DNA of 64,000 bases from the NCBI GenBank assembly GCA_964020085.1, contig CAXHUQ010000552.1, forward strand, positions 94,002 through 158,001. The letters run 5' to 3'. Below, piece by piece: positions 48,721-60,649 of the stretch. How positions within the stretch are numbered: the stretch's first letter is position 1; every line of letters starts with the position of its first letter. This stretch comes from Micromussa lordhowensis. Taxonomy: Eukaryota; Cnidaria; Anthozoa; Scleractinia; Lobophylliidae. Below the pieces are notes generated by a model. The model was given only the letters and a program-made list of their open reading frames with translations. It had not been told where the DNA came from and did not search any database. The position numbers and the translations under genes are program-made.

Positions 48721-50425
48721 GAATTTGCCAAGGGGACCCCCAGCGCGCGTTTTCTAAAATTCTGCAAAGTTGGGACCAGGGCAAACTACTGCAAAAAGAA
48801 GGCCAGAAAAAACACCCTGGCGCCAATGCCATCATGTCCTAACTAAAATTTCCTTGAAGTGCTAACCTAGCAGAACATTTTGCTGCAAACCGCGCCTATT
48901 AAAGTGCCCGTCAAGCCGAGCTATGTCAAATTTGCAAAGGGGACCCCCAGCGCGCGTTTTCTGAAATTCTGCAAAGTTGGGACCAGGGCAAACTACTGCA
49001 AAAAGAAGGCCAGAAAGAACACCCTGGCGCCAATGCCATCATGTCTTAACTAGGATTTCCTTAAAGTGCCAACCTAGCAAAACATTTTGCTGCAAACCGC
49101 GCCTCTTATAGTGCCCGTGAAGCCGAGCTATGTCAAATTTGCCAAGGGGACCCCCAGCGCGCGTTTTCTGAAATTCTGCAAAGTTGGGACCAGGGCAAAC
49201 TACTGCAAAAAGAAGGCCAGAAAAAACACCCTGGCGGCAATGCCATCATGTCCTATCTAAAATTTCCTTAACGTGCCACCCTAGCAAAACATTTTGCTGC
49301 AAACCGCGCCTCTTAAAGTGCCCGTGAAGCCGAGCTATGTCAAATTTGCCAAGGGGACCCCCAGCGCGCGTTTTCTGAAATTCTGCAAAGTTGGGACCAG
49401 GGCAATCTACTGCAAAAAGAAGGCTAGAAGAAACACCCCGGCGCCAATGCCATCATGTCCTAACTATAATTTCCGTAAAGTGCCAACCTAGCAGAACATT
49501 TTGCTGCAAACCGCGCGTCTTAAAGTGCCCGTGAAGCCGAGCTATGTCAAATTTGCCAAGGGGACCCCCAGCGCGCGTTTTCTGAAATTCTGCAAAGTTG
49601 GGACCAGGGCAAACTACTGCAAAAAGAAGGCCAGAAAAAACACCCTGGCGCCAATGCCATCATGTCCTAACTAAAATTTCCTTCAAGTGCCAACCTAGAA
49701 GAACATTTTGCTTCAAACGGCGCCTCTTAAAGTGCCCGTGAAGCCGAGCTATGTCAAATTTGCCAAGGATACCCCCAGCGCGCGTTTTCTGAAATTCTGC
49801 AAAGTTGGGACCAGGGCAAACTACTGCAAAAAGAAGGCCAGAAAAAACACCCTGGCGCCAATGCTATCATCTCCTAACTAGAATTTCCTTGAAGTGCCAA
49901 CCTAGCACAACATTTTGCTGCAAACCGCGCCTCTTAAAGTGCTCGTGAAGCCGAGCTATCTCAAATTTGCCAAGGGGACCCCCAGCGCGCGTTTTCTGAA
50001 ATTCTGCAAAGTTGAGACCAGGGCAAACTACTGCAAAAAGAAGGCCAGAAAAAACACCCTGGCGCCAATGCCATCATGTCCTATCTAGCGTTTCCTTAAA
50101 GTGCCAACCTAGCAGAACATTTTGCTGCAAACCGCGTCTCTTAAAGTGCCCGTGAAGCCGAGCTATGTCAAATTTGCCAAGGGTACCCCTAGCGCGCGTT
50201 TTCTGAAATTCTGCAAAGTTGGGACCAGGGCAAACTACTGCAAAAAGAACGCCAGAAAAAACACCCTGGCGCCAATGCCATCATGTCCTAGCTACGATTT
50301 CCTTGAAGTGCAAACCTAGCAAAACATTTTGCTGCAAACCGCGCCTCTTAAAGTGGCCGTGAAGCCGAGCTATGTCAAATTTGCCAAGGGGACCCCCAGC
50401 GCGCGTTTTCTGAAATTCTGCAAAG
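47528..50425 (+). repeat. 14-mer higher-order repeat (2898 bp), copy 1
   Basis: Fourteen monomers. The left breakpoint lies between GTTGGGACC (about 47527, not shared) and ATGTGCTAACTACC (about 47590, shared), so the edge is uncertain by about 60 bp. Ordered markers include AGAAACAACACC twice, CAGAACGTTTTGC three times, CTGTAAAAAGAAGG, TCCTGACTAATATTT, CGCCTATTAAAG with CCCGTCAAGCC, CTTATAGTG, CCACCCTAG, AAGGATACCCC, GTGCTCGTG with CTATCTC, GGGTACCCCTAG and GTGGCCGTG. Confidence 0.9.
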
Positions 50426-53323
50426 TTGAGACCAGGGCAAACTACTGCAAAAAGAAGGCCAGAAAAAACACCCTGGCGCCAATGCCATCATGTGCTAACT
50501 ACCATTTCCTTAAAGTGCCAACCTAGCACAACATTTTGCTGCAAACCGCGCCTCTTAAAGTTCCCGTGAAGCCGAGCTATGTCAAATTTGCCAAGGGGAC
50601 CCCCAGCGCGCGTTTTCTTAAATTCTGCAAAGTTGGGACCAGGGCAAACTACTGCAAAAAGAAGGCCAGAAACAACACCCTGGCGCCAATGCCATCATGT
50701 CCTAACTAGAATTTCCTTCAAGTGCCAACCTAGCAGAACGTTTTGCTGCAAACCGCGCCTCTTAAAGTGCCCGTGAAGCCGAGCTATGTCAAATTTGCCA
50801 AGGGGACCCCCAGCGCGCGTTTTCTGAAATTCTGCAAAGTTGGGACCAGGGCAAACTACTGCAAAAAGAAGGCCAGAAACAACACCCTGGCGCCAATGCC
50901 ATCATGTCCTAACTAGGATTTCCTTCAAGTGCCAACCTAGCAGAACGTTTTGCTGCAAACCGCGCCTCTTAAAGTGCCCGTGAAGCCGAGCTATGTCAAA
51001 TTTGCCAAGGGGACCCCCAGCGCGCGTTTTCTGAAATTCTGCAAAGTTGGGACCAGGGCAAACTACTGCAAAAAGAAGGCCAGAAAAAACACCCTGGCGC
51101 CAATGCCATCATGTCCTAACTACGATTTCCTTGAAGTGCCAACCTAGCAGAACGTTTTGCTGCAAACCGCGCCTCTTAAAGTGCCCGTGAAGCCGAGCTA
51201 TGTCAAATTTGCCAAGAGGACCCCCAGCGCGCGTTTTCTGAAATTCTGCAAAGTTGGGACCAGGGCAAACTACTGTAAAAAGAAGGCCCGAAAAAACACC
51301 CTTTCGCCAATGCCATCATGTCCTGACTAATATTTCCTTGAAGTGCCAATCTAGCAAAACATTTTGCTGCAAACCGCGCCTCTTAAAGTGCCCGTGAAGC
51401 CGAGCTATGTCAAATTTGCCAAGGGGACACCCAGCGCGCGTTTTCTGAAATTCTGCAAAGTTGGGACCAGGGCAAACTACTGCAAAAAGAAGGCCAGAAA
51501 AAACACCCTGGCGCCAATGCCATCATGTCCTAACTAAAATTTCCTTGAAGTGCCAAACTAGCAAAACATTTTGCTGCAAACCGCGCCTCTTAAAGTGCCC
51601 GTGAAGCCGAGCTATGTCGAATTTGCCAAGGGGACCCCCAGCGCGCGTTTTCTAAAATTCTGCAAAGTTGGGACCAGGGCAAACTACTGCAAAAAGAAGG
51701 CCAGAAAAAACACCCTGGCGCCAATGCCATCATGTCCTAACTAAAATTTCCTTGAAGTGCTAACCTAGCAGAACATTTTGCTGCAAACCGCGCCTATTAA
51801 AGTGCCCGTCAAGCCGAGCTATGTCAAATTTGCAAAGGGGACCCCCAGCGCGCGTTTTCTGAAATTCTGCAAAGTTGGGACCAGGGCAAACTACTGCAAA
51901 AAGAAGGCCAGAAAGAACACCCTGGCGCCAATGCCATCATGTCTTAACTAGGATTTCCTTAAAGTGCCAACCTAGCAAAACATTTTGCTGCAAACCGCGC
52001 CTCTTATAGTGCCCGTGAAGCCGAGCTATGTCAAATTTGCCAAGGGGACCCCCAGCGCGCGTTTTCTGAAATTCTGCAAAGTTGGGACCAGGGCAAACTA
52101 CTGCAAAAAGAAGGCCAGAAAAAACACCCTGGCGGCAATGCCATCATGTCCTATCTAAAATTTCCTTAACGTGCCACCCTAGCAAAACATTTTGCTGCAA
52201 ACCGCGCCTCTTAAAGTGCCCGTGAAGCCGAGCTATGTCAAATTTGCCAAGGGGACCCCCAGCGCGCGTTTTCTGAAATTCTGCAAAGTTGGGACCAGGG
52301 CAATCTACTGCAAAAAGAAGGCTAGAAGAAACACCCCGGCGCCAATGCCATCATGTCCTAACTATAATTTCCGTAAAGTGCCAACCTAGCAGAACATTTT
52401 GCTGCAAACCGCGCGTCTTAAAGTGCCCGTGAAGCCGAGCTATGTCAAATTTGCCAAGGGGACCCCCAGCGCGCGTTTTCTGAAATTCTGCAAAGTTGGG
52501 ACCAGGGCAAACTACTGCAAAAAGAAGGCCAGAAAAAACACCCTGGCGCCAATGCCATCATGTCCTAACTAAAATTTCCTTCAAGTGCCAACCTAGAAGA
52601 ACATTTTGCTTCAAACGGCGCCTCTTAAAGTGCCCGTGAAGCCGAGCTATGTCAAATTTGCCAAGGATACCCCCAGCGCGCGTTTTCTGAAATTCTGCAA
52701 AGTTGGGACCAGGGCAAACTACTGCAAAAAGAAGGCCAGAAAAAACACCCTGGCGCCAATGCTATCATCTCCTAACTAGAATTTCCTTGAAGTGCCAACC
52801 TAGCACAACATTTTGCTGCAAACCGCGCCTCTTAAAGTGCTCGTGAAGCCGAGCTATCTCAAATTTGCCAAGGGGACCCCCAGCGCGCGTTTTCTGAAAT
52901 TCTGCAAAGTTGAGACCAGGGCAAACTACTGCAAAAAGAAGGCCAGAAAAAACACCCTGGCGCCAATGCCATCATGTCCTATCTAGCGTTTCCTTAAAGT
53001 GCCAACCTAGCAGAACATTTTGCTGCAAACCGCGTCTCTTAAAGTGCCCGTGAAGCCGAGCTATGTCAAATTTGCCAAGGGTACCCCTAGCGCGCGTTTT
53101 CTGAAATTCTGCAAAGTTGGGACCAGGGCAAACTACTGCAAAAAGAACGCCAGAAAAAACACCCTGGCGCCAATGCCATCATGTCCTAGCTACGATTTCC
53201 TTGAAGTGCAAACCTAGCAAAACATTTTGCTGCAAACCGCGCCTCTTAAAGTGGCCGTGAAGCCGAGCTATGTCAAATTTGCCAAGGGGACCCCCAGCGC
53301 GCGTTTTCTGAAATTCTGCAAAG
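50426..53323 (+). repeat. 14-mer higher-order repeat (2898 bp), copy 2
   Basis: Repeats the complete marker order of copy 1 with no difference that I noticed by eye. After GTTGAGACC at about 53323 the sequence goes to ATGTCCTAACTAGC instead of starting a third copy. Confidence 0.9.
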
Positions 53324-55030
53324 TTGAGACCAGGGCAAACTACTGCAAAAAGAAGGCCAGAAAAAACACCCTGGCGCCAATGCCATCATGTCCTAACTAG
53401 CATTTCCTTGAAGTGCCAACCTGGCAGAACATTTAGCTGCAAACCGCGCCTCTTAAAGTGCCCGTGAAGCCGAGCTATGTCAAATTTGCCAAGGAGACCC
53501 TCAGCGCGCGTTTTCGGAAATTCTGCAAAGTTGGGACCAGGGCAAACTACTGCAAAAAGAAGGCCAGAAAAAACACCCTGGCGCCAACGCCATCATGTCC
53601 TAACTAAGATATCCTTGAAGTGCCAACCTAGCAGAACATTTTGCTGCAAACGGCGCCTCTTAAAGTGCCCGTGAAGCCGAGCTATGTAAAATTTGCCAAG
53701 GGAACCCCCAGCGCGCGTTTTCTGAAATTCTGCAAAGTTGGGACCAGGGCAAACTACTGCAAAAAGAAGGCCAGAAAAAACACCCTGGCGCCAATGCCAT
53801 CATGTCCTAACTAGAATTTCCTTAAAGTGCCAACCTAGCAGAACATTTTGCTGCAAACCGCGCCTCTTAAAGCGCCCGTGAAGCCGAGCTATGTCAAATT
53901 TGCCAAGGGGACCCCCAGCGCGCGTTTTCTGAAATTCTGCAAAGTTGGGACCAGGGAAAACAACTGCAAAAAGAAGGCCAGAAAAAACACCCTGGCGCCA
54001 ATGCCATCATGTTTTAACAAGGATTTCCTTGAAGTGCCAACCTAGCAGAACATTTTGCTGCAAACTGCGCCTCTTAAAGTGCCCCTGAAGCCGAGCTATG
54101 TCAAATTTGCCAAGGGGACCCTCAGCGCGCGTTTTCTGAAATTCTGCAAGGTTGGGACCAGGGCAAACTACTGCAAAAAGAAGGCCAGAAAGAACACCCT
54201 GGCGCCAATGCCATCATGTCCTAACTAGGACTTCCTTGAAAAGCCAACCTAGCAGAACATTTTGCTGCAAACCGCGCCTCTTAAAGTGCCCGTGAAGCCG
54301 AGCTATGTCAAATTTGCCAAGGGGACCCCCAGCGCGCGTTTTCTGAAATTCTGCAAAGTTGGGACCAGGGCAAACTACTGCAAAAAGAAGGCCAGAAAAA
54401 ACACCCTGGCGCCAATGCCATCATGTCCTAACTAAAATTTCCTTGAAGTGCCATCCTAGCAAAACATTTTGCTGCAAACCTCGTTTCTTAAAGTGCCCGT
54501 GAAGCCGAGCTATGTCAAATTTGCCAAGGGGACCCCCAGCGCGCGTTTTCTTAAATTCTGCAAAGTTGGGACCAGGGCAAACTACTGCAAAAAGAAGGCC
54601 AGAAAAATATCCTGGCGCCAATGCCATCATGTCCTAACTACAATTTCCTTAAAGAAGCAAGCTAGCAGAACATTTTGCTGCAAACCGCGCCTCTTAAAGT
54701 GCCCGTGAAGCCGAGCTATGTAAAATTTGCCAAGGGGACCCCTAGCGCGCGTTTTCTGAAATTCTGCAAAGTTGGGACCAGGGCAAACTACTGCAAAAAG
54801 AAGGCCAGAAAAAACACCCTGGCGCCAATGCCATCATGTCCTAACTAACGTTTCCCTAAAGTGCCAGCCTAGCAGAACATTTTGCTGCAAACCGCGCCTC
54901 TTAAAGTGCCCGTGAAGCCGAGCTATGTCAAATTTGCCAAGGGGACCCCCAGCGCGCGTTTTCTGAAATTCTGCAAAGTTGGGACCAGGGCAAACTACTG
55001 CAAAAAGAAGGCCAGAAAAAACACCCTGGC
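52134..55030 (+). repeat. Second 14-mer unit (2897 bp), copy 1, overlapping the previous
   Basis: Starts inside the previous unit (breakpoint between CTTATAGTG at about 52007 and GGCGGCAATG at about 52132). It adds a new half: CCTGGCAGAACATTTAGC, AAGGAGACCCTCAG with TTTTCGGAAATTC, GATATCCTTG, AAAGCGCCCG, GGGAAAACAAC, ATGTTTTAACAAGG, GCCCCTGAAGCC with GCAAGGTTGG, GGACTTCCTTGAAAAGCC, AACCTCGTTTC, and a 1-base-short GAAAAATATCCTGG (about 54605) that explains 2897 bp. Confidence 0.9.
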
Positions 55031-57927
55031 GGCAATGCCATCATGTCCTATCTAAAATTTCCTTAACGTGCCACCCTAGCAAAACATTTTGCTGCAAACC
55101 GCGCCTCTTAAAGTGCCCGTGAAGCCGAGCTATGTCAAATTTGCCAAGGGGACCCCCAGCGCGCGTTTTCTGAAATTCTGCAAAGTTGGGACCAGGGCAA
55201 TCTACTGCAAAAAGAAGGCTAGAAGAAACACCCCGGCGCCAATGCCATCATGTCCTAACTATAATTTCCGTAAAGTGCCAACCTAGCAGAACATTTTGCT
55301 GCAAACCGCGCGTCTTAAAGTGCCCGTGAAGCCGAGCTATGTCAAATTTGCCAAGGGGACCCCCAGCGCGCGTTTTCTGAAATTCTGCAAAGTTGGGACC
55401 AGGGCAAACTACTGCAAAAAGAAGGCCAGAAAAAACACCCTGGCGCCAATGCCATCATGTCCTAACTAAAATTTCCTTCAAGTGCCAACCTAGAAGAACA
55501 TTTTGCTTCAAACGGCGCCTCTTAAAGTGCCCGTGAAGCCGAGCTATGTCAAATTTGCCAAGGATACCCCCAGCGCGCGTTTTCTGAAATTCTGCAAAGT
55601 TGGGACCAGGGCAAACTACTGCAAAAAGAAGGCCAGAAAAAACACCCTGGCGCCAATGCTATCATCTCCTAACTAGAATTTCCTTGAAGTGCCAACCTAG
55701 CACAACATTTTGCTGCAAACCGCGCCTCTTAAAGTGCTCGTGAAGCCGAGCTATCTCAAATTTGCCAAGGGGACCCCCAGCGCGCGTTTTCTGAAATTCT
55801 GCAAAGTTGAGACCAGGGCAAACTACTGCAAAAAGAAGGCCAGAAAAAACACCCTGGCGCCAATGCCATCATGTCCTATCTAGCGTTTCCTTAAAGTGCC
55901 AACCTAGCAGAACATTTTGCTGCAAACCGCGTCTCTTAAAGTGCCCGTGAAGCCGAGCTATGTCAAATTTGCCAAGGGTACCCCTAGCGCGCGTTTTCTG
56001 AAATTCTGCAAAGTTGGGACCAGGGCAAACTACTGCAAAAAGAACGCCAGAAAAAACACCCTGGCGCCAATGCCATCATGTCCTAGCTACGATTTCCTTG
56101 AAGTGCAAACCTAGCAAAACATTTTGCTGCAAACCGCGCCTCTTAAAGTGGCCGTGAAGCCGAGCTATGTCAAATTTGCCAAGGGGACCCCCAGCGCGCG
56201 TTTTCTGAAATTCTGCAAAGTTGAGACCAGGGCAAACTACTGCAAAAAGAAGGCCAGAAAAAACACCCTGGCGCCAATGCCATCATGTCCTAACTAGCAT
56301 TTCCTTGAAGTGCCAACCTGGCAGAACATTTAGCTGCAAACCGCGCCTCTTAAAGTGCCCGTGAAGCCGAGCTATGTCAAATTTGCCAAGGAGACCCTCA
56401 GCGCGCGTTTTCGGAAATTCTGCAAAGTTGGGACCAGGGCAAACTACTGCAAAAAGAAGGCCAGAAAAAACACCCTGGCGCCAACGCCATCATGTCCTAA
56501 CTAAGATATCCTTGAAGTGCCAACCTAGCAGAACATTTTGCTGCAAACGGCGCCTCTTAAAGTGCCCGTGAAGCCGAGCTATGTAAAATTTGCCAAGGGA
56601 ACCCCCAGCGCGCGTTTTCTGAAATTCTGCAAAGTTGGGACCAGGGCAAACTACTGCAAAAAGAAGGCCAGAAAAAACACCCTGGCGCCAATGCCATCAT
56701 GTCCTAACTAGAATTTCCTTAAAGTGCCAACCTAGCAGAACATTTTGCTGCAAACCGCGCCTCTTAAAGCGCCCGTGAAGCCGAGCTATGTCAAATTTGC
56801 CAAGGGGACCCCCAGCGCGCGTTTTCTGAAATTCTGCAAAGTTGGGACCAGGGAAAACAACTGCAAAAAGAAGGCCAGAAAAAACACCCTGGCGCCAATG
56901 CCATCATGTTTTAACAAGGATTTCCTTGAAGTGCCAACCTAGCAGAACATTTTGCTGCAAACCGCGCCTCTTAAAGTGCCCCTGAAGCCGAGCTATGTCA
57001 AATTTGCCAAGGGGACCCTCAGCGCGCGTTTTCTGAAATTCTGCAAGGTTGGGACCAGGGCAAACTACTGCAAAAAGAAGGCCAGAAAGAACACCCTGGC
57101 GCCAATGCCATCATGTCCTAACTAGGACTTCCTTGAAAAGCCAACCTAGCAGAACATTTTGCTGCAAACCGCGCCTCTTAAAGTGCCCGTGAAGCCGAGC
57201 TATGTCAAATTTGCCAAGGGGACCCCCAGCGCGCGTTTTCTGAAATTCTGCAAAGTTGGGACCAGGGCAAACTACTGCAAAAAGAAGGCCAGAAAAAACA
57301 CCCTGGCGCCAATGCCATCATGTCCTAACTAAAATTTCCTTGAAGTGCCATCCTAGCAAAACATTTTGCTGCAAACCTCGTTTCTTAAAGTGCCCGTGAA
57401 GCCGAGCTATGTCAAATTTGCCAAGGGGACCCCCAGCGCGCGTTTTCTTAAATTCTGCAAAGTTGGGACCAGGGCAAACTACTGCAAAAAGAAGGCCAGA
57501 AAAATATCCTGGCGCCAATGCCATCATGTCCTAACTACAATTTCCTTAAAGAAGCAAGCTAGCAGAACATTTTGCTGCAAACCGCGCCTCTTAAAGTGCC
57601 CGTGAAGCCGAGCTATGTCAAATTTGCCAAGGGGACCCCTAGCGCGCGTTTTCTGAAATTCTGCAAAGTTGGGACCAGGGCAAACTACTGCAAAAAGAAG
57701 GCCAGAAAAAACACCCTGGCGCCAATGCCATCATGTCCTAACTAACGTTTCCCTAAAGTGCCAGCCTAGCAGAACATTTTGCTGCAAACCGCGCCTCTTA
57801 AAGTGCCCGTGAAGCCGAGCTATGTCAAATTTGCCAAGGGGACCCCCAGCGCGCGTTTTCTGAAATTCTGCAAAGTTGGGACCAGGGCAAACTACTGCAA
57901 AAAGAAGGCCAGAAAAAACACCCTGGC
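55031..57927 (+). repeat. Second 14-mer unit (2897 bp), copy 2
   Basis: Near-identical repeat of the preceding unit. Differences seen by eye are AAACTGCGCC (54062) against AAACCGCGCC (56959) and TATGTAAAATTTG (54717) against TATGTCAAATTTG (57614). Ends where ATGTCGTAACTAGGGTTTCC (about 57942) replaces the expected start of a further copy. Confidence 0.9.
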
Positions 57928-58812
57928 GCCAATGCCATCATGTCGTAACTAGGGTTTCCTTAAAGTACCAGCCTAGCAGAACATTTTGCTGCAAACCGCG
58001 CCTCTTAAAGTGCCCGTGAAGCCGAGCTATGTCAAATTTGCCAAGGGGACCCCCTGCGCGCGTTTTCTGAAATTCTGCAAAGTTGGGACCAGGGCAAACT
58101 ACTGCAAAAAGAAGGCCAGAAAAAACACCCTGGCGCCAATGCCATCATGTCCTAACAAGGATTTCCTTGAAGTGCCAACCTAGCAGAACATTTTGCTGCA
58201 AACCGCGCCTCTTAAAGTGCCCCTGAAGCCGAGCTATGTCAAATTTGCCAAGGGGACCCTCAGCGCGCGTTTTCTGAAATTCTGCAAGGTTGGGACCAGG
58301 GCAAACTACTGCAAAAAGAAGGCCAGAAAGAACACCCTGGCGCCAATGCCATCATGTCCTAACTAGGACTTCCTTGAAAAGCCAACCTAGCAGAACATTT
58401 TGCTGCAAACCGCGCCTCTTAAAGTGCCCGTGAAGCCGAGCTATGTCAAATTTGCCAAGGGGACCCCCAGCGCGCGTTTTCTGAAATTCTGCAAAGTTGG
58501 GACCAGGGCAAACTACTGCACAAAGAAGGCCAGAAAAAAAACCCTGGCGCCAATGCCATCATGTCCTAACTAGAATTTCCTTGAAGTGCCATCCTAGCAA
58601 AACATTTTGCTGCAAACCTCGTTTCTTAAAGTGCCCGTGAAGCCGAGCTATGTCAAATTTGCCAAGGGGACCCCCAGCGCGCGTTTTCTGAAATTCTGCA
58701 AAGTTGGGACCAGGGCAAACTACTGTAAAAAGAAGGCCAGAAAAAACACCCTGGCGCCAATGCCATCATGTCCTAACTACAATTTCCTTAAAGAAGCAAG
58801 CTAGCAGAACAT
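57928..58812 (+). repeat. 6-mer step repeating the end of the preceding 14-mer
   Basis: GCCCCTGAAGCC with GCAAGGTTGG, GGACTTCCTTGAAAAGCC and AACCTCGTTTC recur here 1241 bp after their previous occurrence (6 monomers minus 1). The monomer after AACCTCGTTTC has the normal length here, so it lacks the deletion shared by the two 14-mer copies. Confidence 0.8.
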
Positions 58813-59900
58813 TTTGCTGCAAACCGCGCCTCTTAAAGTGCCCGTGAAGCCGAGCTATGTCAAATTTGCCAAGGGGACCCCCAGCGCGCGTTTTCTGAAA
58901 TTCTGCAAAGTTGGGACCAGGGCAATCTACTGCAAAAAGAAGGCTAGAAGAAACACCCCGGCGCCAATGCCATCATGTCCTAACTATAATTTCCGTAAAG
59001 TGCCAACCTAGCAGAACATTTTGCTGCAAACCGCGCGTCTTAAAGTGCCCGTGAAGCCGAGCTATGTCAAATTTGCCAAGGGGACCCCCAGCGCGCGTTT
59101 TCTGAAATTCTGCAAAGTTGGGACCAGGGCAAACTACTGCAAAAAGAAGGCCAGAAAAAACACCCTGGCGCCAATGCCATCATGTCCTAACTAAAATTTC
59201 CTTCAAGTGCCAACCTTGAAGAACATTTTGCTTCAAACGGCGCCTCTTAAAGTGCCCGTGAAGCCGAGCTATGTCAAATTTGCCAAGGATACCCCCAGCG
59301 CGCGTTTTCTGAAATTCTGCAAAGTTGGGACCAGGGCAAACTACTGCAAAAAGAAGGCCAGAAAAAACACCCTGGCGCCAATGCTATCATCTCCTAACTA
59401 GAATTTCCTTGAAGTGCCAACCTAGCACAACATTTTGCTGCAAACCGCGCCTCTTAAAGTGCTCGTGAAGCCGAGCTATCTCAAATTTGCCAAGGGGACC
59501 CCCAGCGCGCGTTTTCTGAAATTCTGCAAAGTTGAGACCAGGGCAAACTACTGCAAAAAGAAGGCCAGAAAAAACACCCTGGCGCCAATGCCATCATGTC
59601 CTATCTAGCGTTTCCTTAAAGTGCCAACCTAGCAGAACATTTTGCTGCAAACCGCGTCTCTTAAAGTGCCCGTGAAGCCGAGCTATGTCAAATTTGCCAA
59701 GGGTACCCCTAGCGCGCGTTTTCTGAAATTCTGCAAAGTTGGGACCAGGGCAAACTACTGCAAAAAGAACGCCAGAAAAAACACCCTGGCGCCAATGCCA
59801 TCATGTCCTAGCTACGATTTCCTTGAAGTGCAAACCTAGCAAAACATTTTGCTGCAAACCGCGCCTCTTAAAGTGGCCGTGAAGCCGAGCTATGTCAAAT
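58813..59900 (+). repeat. Fourth copy of the shared 14-mer core
   Basis: Matches 55.09-56.17 kb at 3725 bp (18 monomers minus 1): GGGCAATCTAC with AAGGCTAGAAG, AATTTCCGTAAAG, GCGCGTCTT, AAGGATACCCC, GTGCTCGTG, GGGTACCCCTAG, GTGGCCGTG. The same core is present at about 49.3-50.4, 52.2-53.3 and 55.1-56.2 kb. Private change: CCAACCTTGAAG (59211) against CCAACCTAGAAG. Confidence 0.85.
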
Positions 59901-60649
59901 TTGCCGAGGGGACCCCCAGCGCGCGTTTTCTGAAATTCTGCAAAGTTGGGACCAGGGCAAACTACTGCAAAAAAAAGGCCAAAAAAAACACCCCGGCGCC
60001 AATGCAATCATGTCCTAACTAAAATTTCCTTGAAGTACCAACCTAGCAGAACATTTTGCTGCAAACCGCGCCTCTTAAAGTGCCCGTGAAGCCGAGCTAT
60101 GTCAAATTTGCCAAGGGGACCCCCAGCGCGCGTTTTCTGAAATTCTGCAAAGTTGGGACCAGGGCAAACTACTGCAAAAAGAAGGCCAGAAAAAACACCC
60201 TGGCGCCAATTCCATCATGTCCTAACTACGATGTCCTTGAAGTGCCAACCTAGCAAAACATTTTGCTGCAAACCGCGCCTCTTAAAGTGCCCGTGAAGCC
60301 GAGCTATGTCAAATTTGCCAAGGAGACCCCCAGCGCGCGTTTTCTGAAATTCTGCAAAGTTGGGACCAGGCCAAACTACTGCAAAAAGAAGGCCAGAAAA
60401 AACACCCTGGCGCCAACGCCATCATGTCCTAACTAGGATTTCCTTGAAGTGTCAACCTAGCACAACATTTTGCTGCAAACCGCGCCTCTTAAACTGCCCG
60501 TGAAGCCGAGCTATGTCAAATTTGCCAAGGGGACCCCCAGCAAGCGTTTTCTCGGAAATTCTGCAAAGTTGGGACCAGGCCAAACTACTGCAAAAAGAAG
60601 GCCAGAAAAAACACCCTGGCGCCAATGCCATCATGTCCTAACTAGCATT
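59901..60649 (+). repeat. Three to four unpaired monomers
   Basis: Diverged units with AAAAAAAAGGCC (about 59970), GATGTCCTTG (60230), GACCAGGCCAAAC (about 60365) and an insertion in TTTTCTCGGAAATTC (about 60547). No block partner seen. Confidence 0.6.

Noticed and set aside
54140..54160. RNA polymerase III B-box-like GGTTGGGACC
   Set aside because: It lacks the GTTCGA core of a B box, and no A box at a suitable distance or terminal T run accompanies it. It is a one-base variant of the common AGTTGGGACC.
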